Source: Ochotona curzoniae (Eukaryota > Chordata > Mammalia > Lagomorpha > Ochotonidae). Taken from it: a stretch of 64,000 nt of DNA. Position numbers and translations under genes: made by a program. Below, piece after piece: positions 1 through 11,834 of the stretch. Under the pieces are notes generated by a model that was given only the letters and a program-made list of their open reading frames with translations, was not told the DNA's origin and did not search any database. The stretch is taken from positions 2,293,501 to 2,357,500 of the forward strand of contig NW_024465655.1 of the NCBI RefSeq assembly GCF_017591425.1, written 5' to 3'. Numbering within the stretch: the first letter of the stretch is position 1; every line of letters begins with the position of its first letter.

Positions 1-1029
1 GACCCAATCATCCCCAAAGGTATTCCTGAAGCTCATACCACACTCGGCCGGTTCACTGAGCCAGGGACCTTCAGCCCATGCGGTCCATAGCTGTCAGCTC
101 ATTCCTAAGGAGTCAAGCAAGGATGCCTCCAGATACACAAACTCAGTCAGCAGGGAGGGAAAATAAAATGAAATTGCCGTATCTGGGTTATCTTTTTTGA
201 GTAAGCAATGAAACAACTGCTAGGCATATACTGCATACCTCATGTCTTGGATCAACAAAGGAGCCGCGCCAAATGTCAGATTAAATATTCCGCAGCTGAA
301 GTGTTTGCATAACTTTCCAGTGGCTACCATTTAAAGAAAGAAAAACAATGATGGGCCTTAAAAAAAAAATATTCCCTTAATTTGACATGCTCACAGTGTA
401 CTGCCAGAAATCCTTCTGCAGTTGGAAGGCCAAGCCGTGCATCTCTTGTCCATGGAGCGTTGGTGCCAGCTGGCAAGTACATTCCATTCCCTCCAGCAGC
501 ATGAAGCCCCACTGTGCGCCCGGAAGGCCACAGCTGCACCGCTGCCTTGTTTAACCCTTTGTCTGCCTTGTCTACAACGTGAAGCCATCCTAAGAAGGAG
601 TTCCCTAACTGTTGAAGGGTATGTCGTGTCTCTACCGTGAGTTTGCGTTTGCTGGTGGTGTTTTCTGTTTGGGTTGGCTCTGTAGGGCTGCTGAAGAAAC
701 TGGAGACAAGTCTTTTACTGAAACAGAATTGTGAGTCTGAACAAATCAGCTTTCATTGGCTCTGACATGATTTGGAGTCATCTCAGCTTTATATTTCTAC
801 AAGATTGCCCAAGACGTAATGCTCATCCACCCCGGGTTATGGGAGGGAAGAGAGAGAACAGAAGTATCATAAGCTCTTCCTGAGTGAAAGGTGCTTTCTA
901 TCCAGTAAATCAGTTATTTTTTCTCAGTAACCTAGTGAACTCACAGTTCCTTCATTGATTTGACTGATGAAGAAAGTAGGTTTTGAATAAGTTGTTCCTT
1001 TGCTGGGTGTCACATGATTGAGTACCGCT
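1..1029. other. Unassigned sequence, no gene seen
   Basis: I see no recognisable gene or repeat here. Both strands show only short overlapping open frames near 320-640, with no domain, no convincing splice context and no continuity beyond about 70 codons. A weak MIR-like antisense patch around 920-1000 (a GATGAAGAAA core) is too diverged to call. Confidence 0.5.
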
Positions 1030-1135
1030 GAGCAGTTCAATGGCTTGGCTTGGTTTCACATCTGCTACTTGCTTTGTGTGACCTTGGGCAAGTACTTTCC
1101 CCTCACTGCTCCAACTTCCCCCTTGCCAAAAAGGA
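1030..1135 (+). mobile_element. MIR SINE fragment
   Basis: The core reads as the sense strand of a mammalian-wide interspersed repeat: a GTGTGACCTTGGGCAAGTAC block near 1076-1095, followed by a pyrimidine-rich stretch where MIR normally has its 'cctcactgctc' segment. MIRs are ancient tRNA-derived SINEs shared by all mammals. Ends are diffuse because of divergence. Confidence 0.65.
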
Positions 1136-2010
1136 AGCAGAACAGGAATCCCTCACAGGGGATTAGCTGATACCAGGAAGGTGATCACTCCAGTCCCGGT
1201 CCCTCTGGGCATCCATCGTTATGTGACAGGCAGGGACTGACACCCGGCACAACTCTGCCCAGGTGGTTGCTGATGCCACCTCATGGATCTCAAGTCCATG
1301 CCAGCACTCTTCATGGGCATGGTTGGTACCCAAACTGATGTCCAAAAGACTCCAGGCAGAGGCAGTGGACCATTCTCCTGATGTAAGTACGTTGTCTGTG
1401 GAGGCAAATGAACCCTGTAGAGCTGGCTCAAGCTTAGTATTAGCCAAGGAACTAGAGAAGACAGGATAATGGATAAGGGTGCAGAGGCTCATTGTCTGGA
1501 TTAGTGATTTAGATGCAGAAGGGAGTTGCCCTGTGATACATTTTCTCACGACAGCGGATGCCTTCTTGTATGTGTTGCAGCTTAAGCGGGGATAATAATA
1601 GCCAACAAGCATCACAAAGCTTGTCAACCTGTTGCTCTAACCTGGGTGGCTTCTCACGTGCCAGGTTGGGCCTATGAGGCAAGATGTGTTAGATATGAAC
1701 CCCATGCTGGTCTGACTTACACAGGAGTGGTCGAACGGGTCTTTACAATATAGACTTTGCTCTCCACACAGTTGTTTCCTGAGAAACCTCTGAGAACCCT
1801 TCCAGAAGGAAACTTTGGATACATCATTGGCTACTGCATGGCCAGGAATATTTTATGCTTAGTGAGGAAGCAGTGGTAACTTTCTTTAAAATTCCTCATG
1901 GAGAAAGCAAACACTAGAAGCTGGAAACGAGTGCAGAATACAACTTGATCCATCATTTCAGAGTATATCTATTCTTGTAAAGGTTTCATAGGTACTGGTT
2001 GTGTTAGTCA
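1136..2010. other. Unassigned sequence
   Basis: No repeat family or exon is recognised. A 154-codon minus-strand open frame at 1163-1627 has unremarkable composition and no motif I know. It overlaps frames on the other strand and is treated as chance. Confidence 0.45.
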
Positions 2011-2548
2011 CTCAGAACTGGATTCTTTTCTTTTCTTTTTTTTTTTAAAGATCTATTTTATTTTTATTGGAAAGGCAGATATACAGAGAGGAGAGACAGA
2101 GAGGAAGATCTTCCATCCGATGATTCACTCCCCAGGCGGCCACAACGGCTGGAGCTGAGCCAATCCGAAGCCAGGAGCCACTTCCGGGTCTCCAACGTGG
2201 GTGTGCAGGGTCCCAAAGCTCTGGGCCTTCCTCGACTGCTTTCCCAGGCCACAAGCAGGGAGCTGGATGGGAAGTAAGGCTGCCGGGATTAGAACCGGCG
2301 CCCATATGGGATCCCAGGCATGCAAGGCGAGGACCTTAACCACTGTGCCACCGTGCCAGGCCCTTCTTTTCTTTTCTTTTTTTAAAGATTTTTTTTTTAT
2401 TATTATTAAAAAGTTAGATGCATATAAAGAAAGATCTTCTGTCTGCTGGCACTGGGATTAAAACTGGTGCCCCTATGACATCCCAGGCTTGCAAGGCTTA
2501 GGACTTTAGCCATTAGGCTACCACACCACTCCCTCAGAACTGGATTCT
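2011..2548 (-). mobile_element. Two nested C-SINEs with target-site duplications
   Basis: An older antisense C-SINE (about 2384-2532, 5'-truncated or degraded) is flanked by the 16-bp direct repeat CTCAGAACTGGATTCT at 2011-2026 and 2533-2548. A younger, nearly full-length antisense C-SINE (about 2041-2363) sits in its oligo-T (A-tail) end. The younger copy is bounded by the pyrimidine repeat TTCTTTTCTTTTCTTTTT at 2023-2040 and 2364-2381. The younger copy carries the young-family blocks: GAGAGACAGAGAGGAAGATC, the CCGATGATTCACTC type, CCCATATGGGATCCCAGGC. This gives a clear relative age order. Insertion into A-rich tails is typical of L1-mobilised SINEs. Confidence 0.88.
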
Positions 2549-2700
2549 AAAAAGCTGAATACAAGATCTGATCTTGGCACTTACGAGCTGTCTGATCTTA
2601 GCCAAAGTCACTCAAGCTGAGTGACTTCACATTTTTTTTTTAATCTGCAAAATGGAGAAGATGAATAATGAGGCTATAGGCTTAAAGAATGAAATGGATG
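2549..2700 (+). mobile_element. MIR SINE fragment
   Basis: It resembles a sense MIR: a 'cacttacgagctgtctgatcttagccaaagtcactcaa' type segment followed by an ATCTGCAAAATGGAGAAGATGA block near 2642-2664, which corresponds to the MIR 'ctgtaaaatggggataa' part. It is diverged. The C-SINE pair at 2011-2548 inserted next to or within it. Confidence 0.6.
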
Positions 2701-3137
2701 AATATCTATGGTAGTATGTTTTGTGAAAACTCAAATCTTTTTGTTAACTTTTAGTAATGTCATGCTCACTCCCTTGGATAAATTCTACAGGGTTTAACTT
2801 TTAGATTACAAGTCGTCAATTCTGAATAGGAATTTATGAGATAGAGTCTAAGCAAAAGCCAAGTGAAAAATTACAAATGTGATGCGAATACATGGTGCCT
2901 TTGTACAAACTCCTCCAGCAGAATCTTGTTCTCGAACTTGCCTCTGGTTTCTGGTGAGGACCAGATTCGAGGCTTGCTGGTAACTGCGCTCTTACTAAAT
3001 CCTTGCAGGGTGGAGACCCAGATGAACTATCAGGCCACTAATCCCACCACACCAGCCTCTCCTTCAACTCCCTCTAATTGCTATCTAAATCCTCATCATC
3101 AAACGCCATCATAACGTGTGCTAAGATTTCAACACAG
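2701..3137. other. Unassigned sequence
   Basis: Nothing recognised. The 83-codon plus frame at 2863-3114 is rich in Pro/Thr/Ser but has no domain. Confidence 0.4.
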
Positions 3138-3268
3138 AGGGGCTGATGCGGTGCAACGCGTTTAAGCTGCTGCTTCCATCATGTGCTCATTCCAGTCTCA
3201 GCTACTCCACTGCCTTTACGCGAGCTCCCTGCTAACGCGCCTGAGAAAACAGCAGATGACACCTGCAA
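3138..3268 (+). mobile_element. Old C-SINE, 5' portion
   Basis: Begins with a GGGGCTGATGCGGTGCAACG head, followed by a TTTAAGCTGCTGC segment, a CTCAGCTACTCCACT block and an AGCTCCCTGCTAACGCGCCT block. This is the order of the tRNA-derived head and first body part of older lagomorph C-SINEs. The 3' half is missing; the sequence after about 3268 is unrelated and ends in a T run. Confidence 0.72.
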
Positions 3269-4604
3269 CCCCGACACTTTTTTTTTTTCCATATTGTCTC
3301 CTTCATGTTTAAAGAAGGTCCTGTGAGATGGAGAGAACTAAGAAGCAACGAAGGCCAGGGAAGTAGCAGTTGAATTCAGACCAGTCTATTTTTCCCCACC
3401 TCAGAATGGTGCCAGGATCAGGTTGTAGTCTGAACATTGAGAAATTATCCTGTGTTCTTGTGTTTGGGTTGGTTGATCCGGTGGGTAGTGACCAGTGGAA
3501 AACCTTTCAACTTCTGAAACTTACACCCTATGTCACTAATGCTCCATGTCAATAAAAGGTCATCTAAATTTAGAACACATGTGTAAACAAAGTATTTGCT
3601 TATATACACACAAATACATACTTACGCAAATTATATACAGGCACACATGAGGATATTTCAATAACTTTATAGAACATTGAATGAAAATGTTGATTTTGAT
3701 GAAAACAATTTGAAATTCACACATACAAAAGATTTTAAAAATTCATTAAATGTGAGTATTATAGAGAACCATGTATGTGTTTATTTCAAAATATTTTTGC
3801 AGTATAATAAATTTATGTTTGAATTCCATCTTTTTACGCAAGCTTTTTAAAGTACCCTGGTATACATCTGTATGTTTTTAAGGTTCTTAAAGGCCACACA
3901 CTCTTCCAGGATCTGATGCACGATTTAATCCCCAAATAGTTCTGTAATTTGTCACTAAGCCTCAACACTCCTAGAACCCTCATGTGGAGTCGACCCAGAT
4001 TCCAAACCTAATGAGAGTTATCCACCACTAATCTCCGCAGCTATTTTTAACAAAAATATCTCATTTATTTTCAAGACAGAACATGTCACCACAGCATGCC
4101 ACTGCAGCGAATGCTGAACCTCAAGAGATCAGAGCAGAAGACAGAGTGGGAAGCTAGAGCCCAACCTGATATTGCTTAGTCTTACTTAAGTTGTACAGTA
4201 GAAAGAAGGTAAAAGATTTTATTTTGGTGTCAAATATTTTGAAATCCATGCATAGTTTTCATAATAAGCATTTTTTCATGAGCTTTTGGAAATGCCTTAT
4301 GTGTCTCCCATTCTGTTGGCCATCTCGAATTTTTCCTGATGTCACAAATTGAGTATCACATTCTGGCTGTGACATTCCAGCATTTATCTGTAAGGTACAA
4401 TGAGAGAAAAAAGTCACACATAACATCCATTGAACATAAAGATGCAATACACCATGGAGTGTTCAAAGTTGAATGAGACAGTCCCAAACCCCATGTAGTT
4501 TCAACTTTGGTGAAAGATAAGCATAAAATATTTGTATTATAGGAAGAAAGGGAGAAGAAAGTGTTAGCTATGTGTAGTAAGCTCCACAAAATTATTCCAC
4601 ATTT
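3269..4604. other. Unassigned sequence, A+T-rich in the middle
   Basis: No gene or confident repeat. The 3590-3860 part is strongly A+T-rich with short ACACA/ATATA runs. An AATAAA at 3551-3556 has no visible associated transcript structure. Confidence 0.4.
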
Positions 4605-4926
4605 GGGTCTGGCATGGTGGCCTAGTGGCTAATGTCCTCACCTTGTACACGCAGGGATCCCATATGGGCGCCGGTTCTTATCCCAGCGGCCCTACTTCCC
4701 ATTCAGCTCCCTCGTTGAGGCCTGGGAAAGCAGTTGAGAATGGTCCAGAGCCTTGGGTCCCTGCATCTGCGTGGGAGACCTGGAGGAAGTTCCTGGCTCC
4801 TGGTTTTGGATCAGCTCAGCTCCAGCCAATGTGGTCACTTGGTGAGTGAACCATCAGAGGAAAGATCTTCCTCTCTGTCTATCCTCCTCCTCTCTGTATA
4901 TCTGACTTCGCAATTTAAAAAAAAGG
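4605..4926 (+). mobile_element. C-SINE, nearly full length
   Basis: It contains all C-SINE segments in order: tRNA-like head with GGCCTAGTGGCTAATGTCCT, GGATCCCATATGGGCGCCGG, the B-box-like GGTTCTTATCC, body blocks CAGCTCCCTCG and CCTGGGAAAGCAGTTGAGAA, and the tail region AGATCTTCCTCTCTGTCTAT followed by an A-run. The tail lacks the usual AATAAATAAATC. A TCCACA word lies on both sides but is too short to call a duplication. Confidence 0.9.
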
Positions 4927-5229
4927 ATCCACACTTATTTTCCTGCAAGTATCAGGGACAGTTTCATGAGAGTCATTTTGGAACTGAGCTTTAAAGAGTT
5001 ATAGTTTCTCATTCATATATATCATATATTACATAATATATATTATATACCATATAGTATATTAGATTTTATTTTGCTGGCATCATAACTCCAGCGAGTG
5101 GTTTTATATTAAATTTAATAGCAGTTACACTAAACGTTTTATATGTAGGAGGAATAAAGGAAGGGAAGTAACCACAAAATTAAAAAAACAAAACAAAACA
5201 AAACAGAACCCTGATAACTTGGAGCATCT
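4927..5229. repeat. Short interval with AT-dinucleotide-rich tract
   Basis: Positions about 5014-5064 are an imperfect (AT)n-type tract with several ATATATT/AATATA words, able to fold back on itself. A short (AAAAC)n run follows near 5185-5205. No gene seen. Confidence 0.6.
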
Positions 5230-5535
5230 GTTCCACTCTCAACATTGATGAAATTCACCTGGAAATTCTGAGGCACAGGAAACCAGGAAGCAGCAGGGCA
5301 GTGTTAGGCATCTCAGAGGAAAATACAGAGCAGGAGAGACCCCGGCCGGGCTCCTGATGCCTTGGAGGCCAAGAGCTTGGTCAGCCGGGAGCCTGGGCCT
5401 CCTTGATGGGTTTATTGCCCCAACATAAGACGTGGGAGAACAGCATCCGCTGAAAAACAGAGATAGTGGGTACAAATGAAGAAAGCATCTTCCCCGAGGA
5501 AATGGCTCAGGGCTGCAAACATAGTGCAAAAAACG
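5230..5535 (-). mobile_element. Possible LTR-like fragment (uncertain)
   Basis: On the minus strand this stretch is more G+C-rich than its neighbours. It contains an AATAAA (plus-strand TTTATT at 5410-5415), followed in that strand's sense by about 100 bases of C/T-rich sequence with CTCTCCTGCTCTGTATTTTC. That layout is typical of the R/U5 part of an LTR. I cannot identify the family or both ends, and no target duplication was found. It may equally be unique sequence. Confidence 0.22.
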
Positions 5536-7883
5536 TCTTTTCTACGTTCACCAGAAATTGCTGTCCTTTTTCACCCCTCCTATGTGTGAGCATGTGCATG
5601 CTTCTGATGAACACGCTGTTAACGATGTGAGAAAGACTTCCATCTTTCTAGGGAGCTCTGGATAGGAAAGACTCACTCCCAGAAGGATGTGCACAATGGA
5701 AAAAAACAAAACAAAACCCTACACACCAAGTGATGCCAAGTGATGCCTTACTCAAGACATCCTGCTGGCTTCTTTACCCATCGTTGCTTACTGCCTGGGA
5801 GAAACCTCAGAGCCTGAAGTCCAGGCAGGATTATAGCCGGAGACAGCCTCTCCAGGGAACAATTTCAGTGTGTGCCTGAGTTTCTTAAAAGGCTTAGTGA
5901 AGAACAGATCAGACTTGGGTATAAACTGTGGCAGGTATGGGTGGGAATGGTGAGGGCCCATCATTCCCCATCCAGTCAAAGTGTTAACATCCCCTGGGTG
6001 ACCCCACTTAAGGAGCATTGCATCTCTTGAATTTTGAAGCTGGTCTTGGAAGGGTCAAGGGGAACTTCTGGGCTGCTGTGTCTTCTGGGAGGCTGGTCCC
6101 TCTACTGATGCTATTGTGAGGATGGTTCTTAGGGTAGACAGTCATACTGGAGGGGTCACCAAGGAAACTCCATCTCTCCGTGTGTGTCAACCAAGGCTGT
6201 GGGGACTTGTAACTCACAGTGAAGCTGAGTGATAAAAATACCAGGATCCAATGGAACTCATTGAAGAGACACATGGAATACCAGAGCATCACAGTGGTTG
6301 GCTTGACAATTTCAGGGCTTTCTTTTCCTAGATTACTGGTGCACATTCCTGCCATATTATGTTCTGGCAAGAAGTTGGGTGAAGCTCTTAATGGGCAGTC
6401 GTTATCTGAGTTGACAAGGGTCATGATGATATCATGCTAGAATCAGATAGAACTGGATCTGCAGGAGCTAGCCATTCAGGGTATTATAATGTACAGTGAA
6501 CCTTGGGGGAACTTCTGAAGGCATCTCTTGAGTACAGTGCACTTCTTAAGCCTACTTTTTCCCAAATCTACTCTCCCCATGACAGTGCAATTGAATGAAA
6601 TTGACTGTCGCCTGACCTTTACGTGTAGTTGAAACATCTCTGCAGACAGAATTGGGAGATTTGGGGAGACCACCAAAGAACCCCTTGCCAGAAGAAAAAT
6701 GTAAATAGTTTCGGGATTTGAGCATAACGTATGACCAATTCGTCTCAGAAAGGCCTGGTCTAAGTGCAGAACTGGGGAACTTTGACACTCCTCTTCCAGG
6801 GTTTAATATTTGCAATAAGTCCAGGCAGGCATTTGTGATACTGGTTGGTTGAAGAAGGACCTGAAGAGTATGCAGGGCTGTCTTTGAATCTTTTCAAAGG
6901 CACATATTACTTCTGGTTTACCTTTCAATATCGTTTCTGCAGTTTGGAAACACACATACAGCTCATGTGTCATTGCAAGCAGCAATAAAACCTGGGCAGT
7001 AATACGGCTATGGGGAGGAAGAAAAGATCTGTGAACACAAGATTTGATGAGATCATCGGTATGGTTTGAAATGATAATCCTGGGACATGTTGGGTCAGTG
7101 GGATTATATTCTTTAGTTCCAGCACATGTTCAACAATGAAGGCATTAGATATGCCTGTCTTAGAATTGTTTCAGTCTCATCTCCATGTCTGTGCTCCTAC
7201 CTGGGGCAAGGAGCACTTTTGTGGTATATATCCCATTGTTGGTGTCACAAGGGTGCATCCTGTTTAGTCTGAATGGGGTACTTTTTCAAGTGGTGACATT
7301 GTGGTGGAGAGATGGATTTTTGCCTTTGGACGTTGCTTCTCTTTCTTAATGGAAGCTCCTTAACTTCAGTATTACTGTAGTGCATTGGCTGAACTGTGCC
7401 TACATCAGGAATAGTTCATCTTGGAGCGCAGTAGCATCCATGACTGGGGCTCACCTCTTGCTGGGTGCATCTCTTTACATTGGTACCTGTATGCTTTATT
7501 CCTTGTTACCACTGCTGTGGAAGTTGGACTCAAACCTTTAGTGTTCTCTGGGAATACTTTTCCACAGAAAAAATCTTGGATCTCTAAGACACACAATACC
7601 CCAAAGTCACACCACACTACCTTGCCTCACAGGACACTCAATTTGCTCTTTCTTCTACAACGGGAAACAGACGACCTTCCCAAAGATGACTTATGACTTT
7701 CAAACAGGCGTGAAGTTCTATCTCAAAGCTGAACTGACACCAGCCAGCTCTTCCTTCAGTCCTTGACAACAGATTTGGGTGGGGATGTGATAGAGTAGAA
7801 AGTAGGGAGGATCTTCAAACTAGGTCACAGACAACTTTTAGGTCGTGTGATTTTCTCCTTTCTCTCCTCTGTATCTCTAAAAG
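5536..7883 (-). other. Unrecognised region with several minus-strand frames
   Basis: The minus strand shows a series of overlapping or staggered open frames: 7405-7617, 6803-6985, 6552-6815, 6476-6676, a 138-codon frame at 6008-6424, and 5788-6018. The staggering could reflect an old coding relic broken by frameshifts, for instance inside an endogenous retroviral element, or chance. I see no catalytic motif, zinc knuckle or confirmed fusion-peptide-like segment, so no function is assigned. The frame at 6008-6424 has one hydrophobic stretch in the middle (around ILVFLSLSFTV). A duplicated GTGATGCCAA word lies near 5730-5750. Confidence 0.25.
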
Positions 7884-8213
7884 ATTTTTAAGAGACTATG
7901 TAATATACAGATGTGGGGGTATAAAGGAACATGCACCCCTGCTTTAAGACAAAAGATAGACTCGCAATGGAACTGTTGGACATGTGTAGACAATGGGATG
8001 CTGGGCTGCCTGACATTGTCTGTACCAACAATGTTGGGGAACACTTAAATAAGAGACTAACAGAATTATGATTCTTTATGAAGGGATACACTATTGTAGT
8101 AAAATGGGGAAAATCTGTCTGAGGGTGGGAGTGTGGGGGGGAATCCCAGCCTATATGAAATTGTGCCACATAATTCAGAATTCAAAATAAAAATATATTT
8201 TTTTCAAAAAAAG
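7884..8213 (+). mobile_element. L1 3' end (lagomorph type), sense
   Basis: The last part reads GGGGGAATCCCAGCCTATAT then AAATTGTGCCACATAAT and an A-rich tail. This matches, with substitutions, the other L1 3' terminus in this window at 63750-63840 (GGGGAGAATCCCAGTACCTA, AAACTGTGTCACATAGTGCA). Upstream, the GGGATGCTGGGCTG segment (about 7997-8010) pairs with GATGCTGGACTCT in the second copy. It is a 5'-truncated insertion containing only 3' UTR. Confidence 0.75.
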
Positions 8214-9358
8214 GACCAATCCTGTTAGCTGTGGGTGTTACTTGTACTTTCTACCAAATGAACGGAACTGTTCTCTATTCCAGTATCTTTTCCTGAGAAA
8301 CTTCTATATTTACCATAAATAAATATTGGAATTTGTGGCTTCAAAAGAGGTTATGTAAAAGAATTTTACAGAACATTAACTTGGGAAGGTAGAAGGAAAC
8401 ACAATTTGGAAGAGGCTTAAGTGTTGGATTATAAACTTGGAATTTTTTAAAGCGAGTACAAAACTATTAAATTTTTCTCAGTGTGGGAGTATCAAGATCA
8501 CGACTTGGTTTTACAACGATTGTTTGTCCATGACTGTCAAAAAGAAAAAGAATTGGAGATTTTCAAATGCAATCAACAGAGAGCATTGGATGGCTTCGAT
8601 GACACAGCGTCATCATTTCACATGGTGTGAAGTGTCATATACGCAGAGAGATTTGGTTGCTTTTCACAACACAAGATTGGCTGAGTGTGCCAAGGGAGGA
8701 CATACAAATGGTTTTAATAATGATAATGTTAAAAAAAAAACAGAGTAATTTAGAGATTGTTAAAGAGTAAAACAAGGATGTGGAATTACAAACTTGACAT
8801 CACTCTTCTCTTTTTTTTTCAAATTCTGATTAATCACAAGAACTTACTTCTATATCAATAACTGATTAGTTTTTCAATGAAAATAGTTCATTCATTCCTT
8901 ATTGCTCAATCTTTCGAGGATACTGTATTCTCATCTCAGAAGGCTGAATTAGCCAAGCCTATCAAGACAACCCAGATAACAAGAGTCCCTTCTCTGCATA
9001 TGAGAGCTCCAACACCCTGCAGAGTGACTTATTCTATTTAGTGTATTGAGACAGAGTCCTCATCCCTAGGGAACTGCTTGCCATTTTGTGAGAACCTTCC
9101 AGATTCGTATAGTGAGCACTCACTGAAACCCATGAAGGAATTCAGAGTCATTTCACACTATTTCCCATTAGCAAGCGCCCACAGCCATCTGTAACCAGAC
9201 ATAGGCTCACCAAGAGTTTCAGACATGAAACCTAAGACAAGAGCAACTGTTGGCAGCCCTTGGGAGAACGTCTCTTGAGATCTCGTAGACATGGCCATGA
9301 GAATGTGTTTTCTATAGCAGCATTCAGGAATGAGAACTTGAATTTTTAAAAATGAGGA
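8214..9358. other. Unassigned sequence
   Basis: No repeat or exon recognised. The 103-codon plus frame at 8437-8748 is Lys/Asn/His-rich with no domain and is regarded as chance in A+T-rich DNA. Confidence 0.4.
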
Positions 9359-9359
9359 T

Positions 9360-10740
9360 TATTTTTTCATCGTTAGCTTTTTAGAAAAAAAAATTTGCTT
9401 TATTATCTTATGATATAGTTCCATAGACTGGCATTTCCCTTCTCCCCCACCCCAGATCCCTGCCCCCACCCAACGGTTTCCCCCCATGTCATTACGATAG
9501 CATAGCCCTTCACAATCAATCATAAGTCCATTCTGACATAAGTCCATAAGTGTATTCTGACATTGTAGGAATGGACTATGGAAGAGAGTCCAGCATCCTA
9601 TTGTCAACACACATTCAACAAGTTCATTGGGAGTCCATCTTTGATTTGGAAGTAGAAATGTACACTGTATTATATCTTCACATCTGTACATGATACAGTT
9701 ATACATCGCCTTACATGAAAAACCATAAGACAAAATCACGACCAGAAAGGAAAATAGAAAATTTACAACAACGTGAAGTTATATAGCATGCTACTGAATG
9801 ACCAATGTGTTGTGGAAAAAATGAGAAAAAAAAAATTAAATGCCTCCCTGAAGCAAACAATGCTATTGTGTGACCTATGAGTCTATGAAGAATTTAATAA
9901 GAAAAATAAAACTTTCTTTTGAATAAATGAAAATAAAAACAAAAATAACAACCCCCCCTAAGATGTACCAAGAGCAGCATTGAAAGAGCTATTGATTTTG
10001 TATTGATTTTGTATTTTGCATGAAGGATGCCTTGTGTTGGAGAGAACATATGGTATTTGTCCTTTTAGGATTGACTATTTCACTGAGCATGATTGTCTCC
10101 AGTTGGGACCATTGGTTGCAAATGGTAGAATTTCATTCTTTTTAATGACTGAGTAGTATTCCACATAGTAGATTTACCACCATTTCCGTAACCATTCCTT
10201 TTTTAACCAGCATCTGTATTGTTTCCATATCTTCACTGATGTGGATTGGACTCATGTAAATACAGGCTTGCAAGTCACTTTGTTGTATGCAGATTTTATT
10301 TCCTTTGGATATATTCCCAGAAGTGGGATAGCTGAGTCATACAGCAGGTCAATTTTCAGTTCTCTTGGCACTCTCCATACACTTCCCATAGTAGTTGTAC
10401 TAGCCTATATTCCCACCAGCAGTTAAGGAGGGATTGCCTTTCTCCTCACATCCACACCAGCAGGTGTTGTTAGTAGAGTTCTGAAGGTAGGTTAATGTAC
10501 CTGGCATTAGATGGAAACTAAATGTGGCCTTCATTGGTATTGTTCTGACAGCTAGGGAGCCTGAATATTTTTCATATGCCCATTAGCCATTTAAGTTTGT
10601 TCTTTTGAAAGATGTTTGCTTGATCCATCCGTTTATCAACAAGATTGTTTGCTTTGCTGTTGTTGAGTTTTTGAAGCTTTTTGTAAACCCTAGATATTAG
10701 CAGCAGGAAAAGGGGTTGCTGAAGAGTTCTATAGAGGCCT
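9360..10740 (-). mobile_element. Antisense L1, 3' UTR plus end of ORF2
   Basis: In plus-strand reading it starts with T-rich sequence and the 3' UTR words TATAGTTCCATAGACTGGCA and ATCATAAGTCCATTCTGACA. It then passes into the antisense of the ORF2 C-terminal part: TAGTATTCCACATAGTAGAT, GGATATATTCCCAGAAGTGG, GATAGCTGAGTCATACAGCA, ATTCCCACCAGCAGTTAAGG and, near 10690, the CTAGATATTAG word. These are standard landmarks of mammalian L1 read backwards. The insertion is 5'-truncated at about 10740. Many in-frame stops show it is inactive. An A-rich patch at 9830-9950 lies within the UTR part. Confidence 0.88.
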
Positions 10741-11331
10741 CTGTCATCACACCTTTGTACTTGACTGCAATATGCACAGAACTCAATGCATTATATAATT
10801 GTTATTCAGGGCCTTGGAAAATGAGGACTTATGTCCAGATTGATTCAGTGTAGCTTCCTTTGAAGTCCACACTGAAAGAAGAAATAATTTTGCTGAGTAG
10901 GGTTTTTATTTAAAATCTCTACTCATTAAACTGCATAAATTAGGACTCCCATAAACTTTCCTGTTACATTCTACTCTAAGAATTCAAGTCTACTTCACAC
11001 ATGTCCATAGACCTGCTGGAAACTCAGTGAGATAGGAGTTCCTCTGTCTGTTGTCAGGAATTGCAGTAGGTTCACCCCCGGGAACCGTTAGCAGTGTTGG
11101 ATGACCATCAAGTCAAACAGGTTATTTTGTCCTAACTGTGCATTGAATCTGCTGGATGATTAATATAAGCAAGGCTACACAAAGAGCAGCCCAGAGAACA
11201 AGTCTAGAACTGTGACCAGCCCCTGGGACAATAAGACGCTGCTTGGCAGTAGACATGTAGAAATCTTTGTAGGAATTTGACAGAATGGTTGTTACAGAGT
11301 CCACTGAATGCGCTGGAAGAAATGGAGTTGA
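10741..11331. other. Unassigned sequence
   Basis: No recognisable gene or repeat; only short open frames, such as 11122-11304 on the minus strand. Confidence 0.4.
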
Positions 11332-11535
11332 GTGGTTGTCTTAGTGATGACGACAGTGGTTAAGCTTCCATCCCGTAGTGGAGTGCATGGATTTGACAGC
11401 CACCTGCAGCTCCTGACTCCAGTTTCCTGCTTCTGCGGACCTTATAAGGAAGTGGGTCATGATTCAAGCAATTGCAGTCTTGCCAGCCACATGGAATATT
11501 GGAATTGCATCCCCAGCTCCCATTTCCAGCACTGT
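11332..11535 (+). mobile_element. Old C-SINE, diverged
   Basis: The head resembles the older C-SINE start (GACAGTGGTTAAGCTTCCATCC). Body blocks follow such as CAGCTCCTGACTCCAGTTTCCTGC and a degenerate region near 11460-11530. This copy is much more diverged than the young-family copies. The 178-codon open frame at 11332-11868 spans this and the next SINE, so it is not a gene. Confidence 0.55.
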
Positions 11536-11689
11536 CCAGGGACCTCCGTGGGCAATACTACACGGGAGCCCACTCAGGAAATAAAAAGGAACCCTATGCT
11601 TCAATGCCTTTTTCCTGTCATTTTCTTTATAATTCACTTTGTGACTATTTTTCTTCCTAAAACGATATTTCCCCACATCCACTTGAGAT

Positions 11690-11834
11690 GCCTCAAAGAG
11701 GGTCCTGGCTCCTGGCTTTGGATCAGCTCAGCTCTGATCATTGCAACCATTTGGGGAGTGACCCAGTGGATGACAAATGTTTCTGTCTCTTCTTTCTGTA
11801 AATCTATCTTTCTAATAAAAATAAACAAATCTGG
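11690..11834 (+). mobile_element. C-SINE 3' half
   Basis: Begins within the body at GAGGGTCCTGGCTCCTGGCT and continues through TTTGGATCAGCTCAGCTCTG and CATTTGGGGAGTGACCCAGT. The tail is CTAATAAAAATAAACAAATC, the normal C-SINE 3' order. The 5' half is absent. Confidence 0.85.

Noticed and set aside
1163..1627. 154-codon minus-strand frame
   Set aside because: No motif and no conservation evidence; competing frames on the plus strand.
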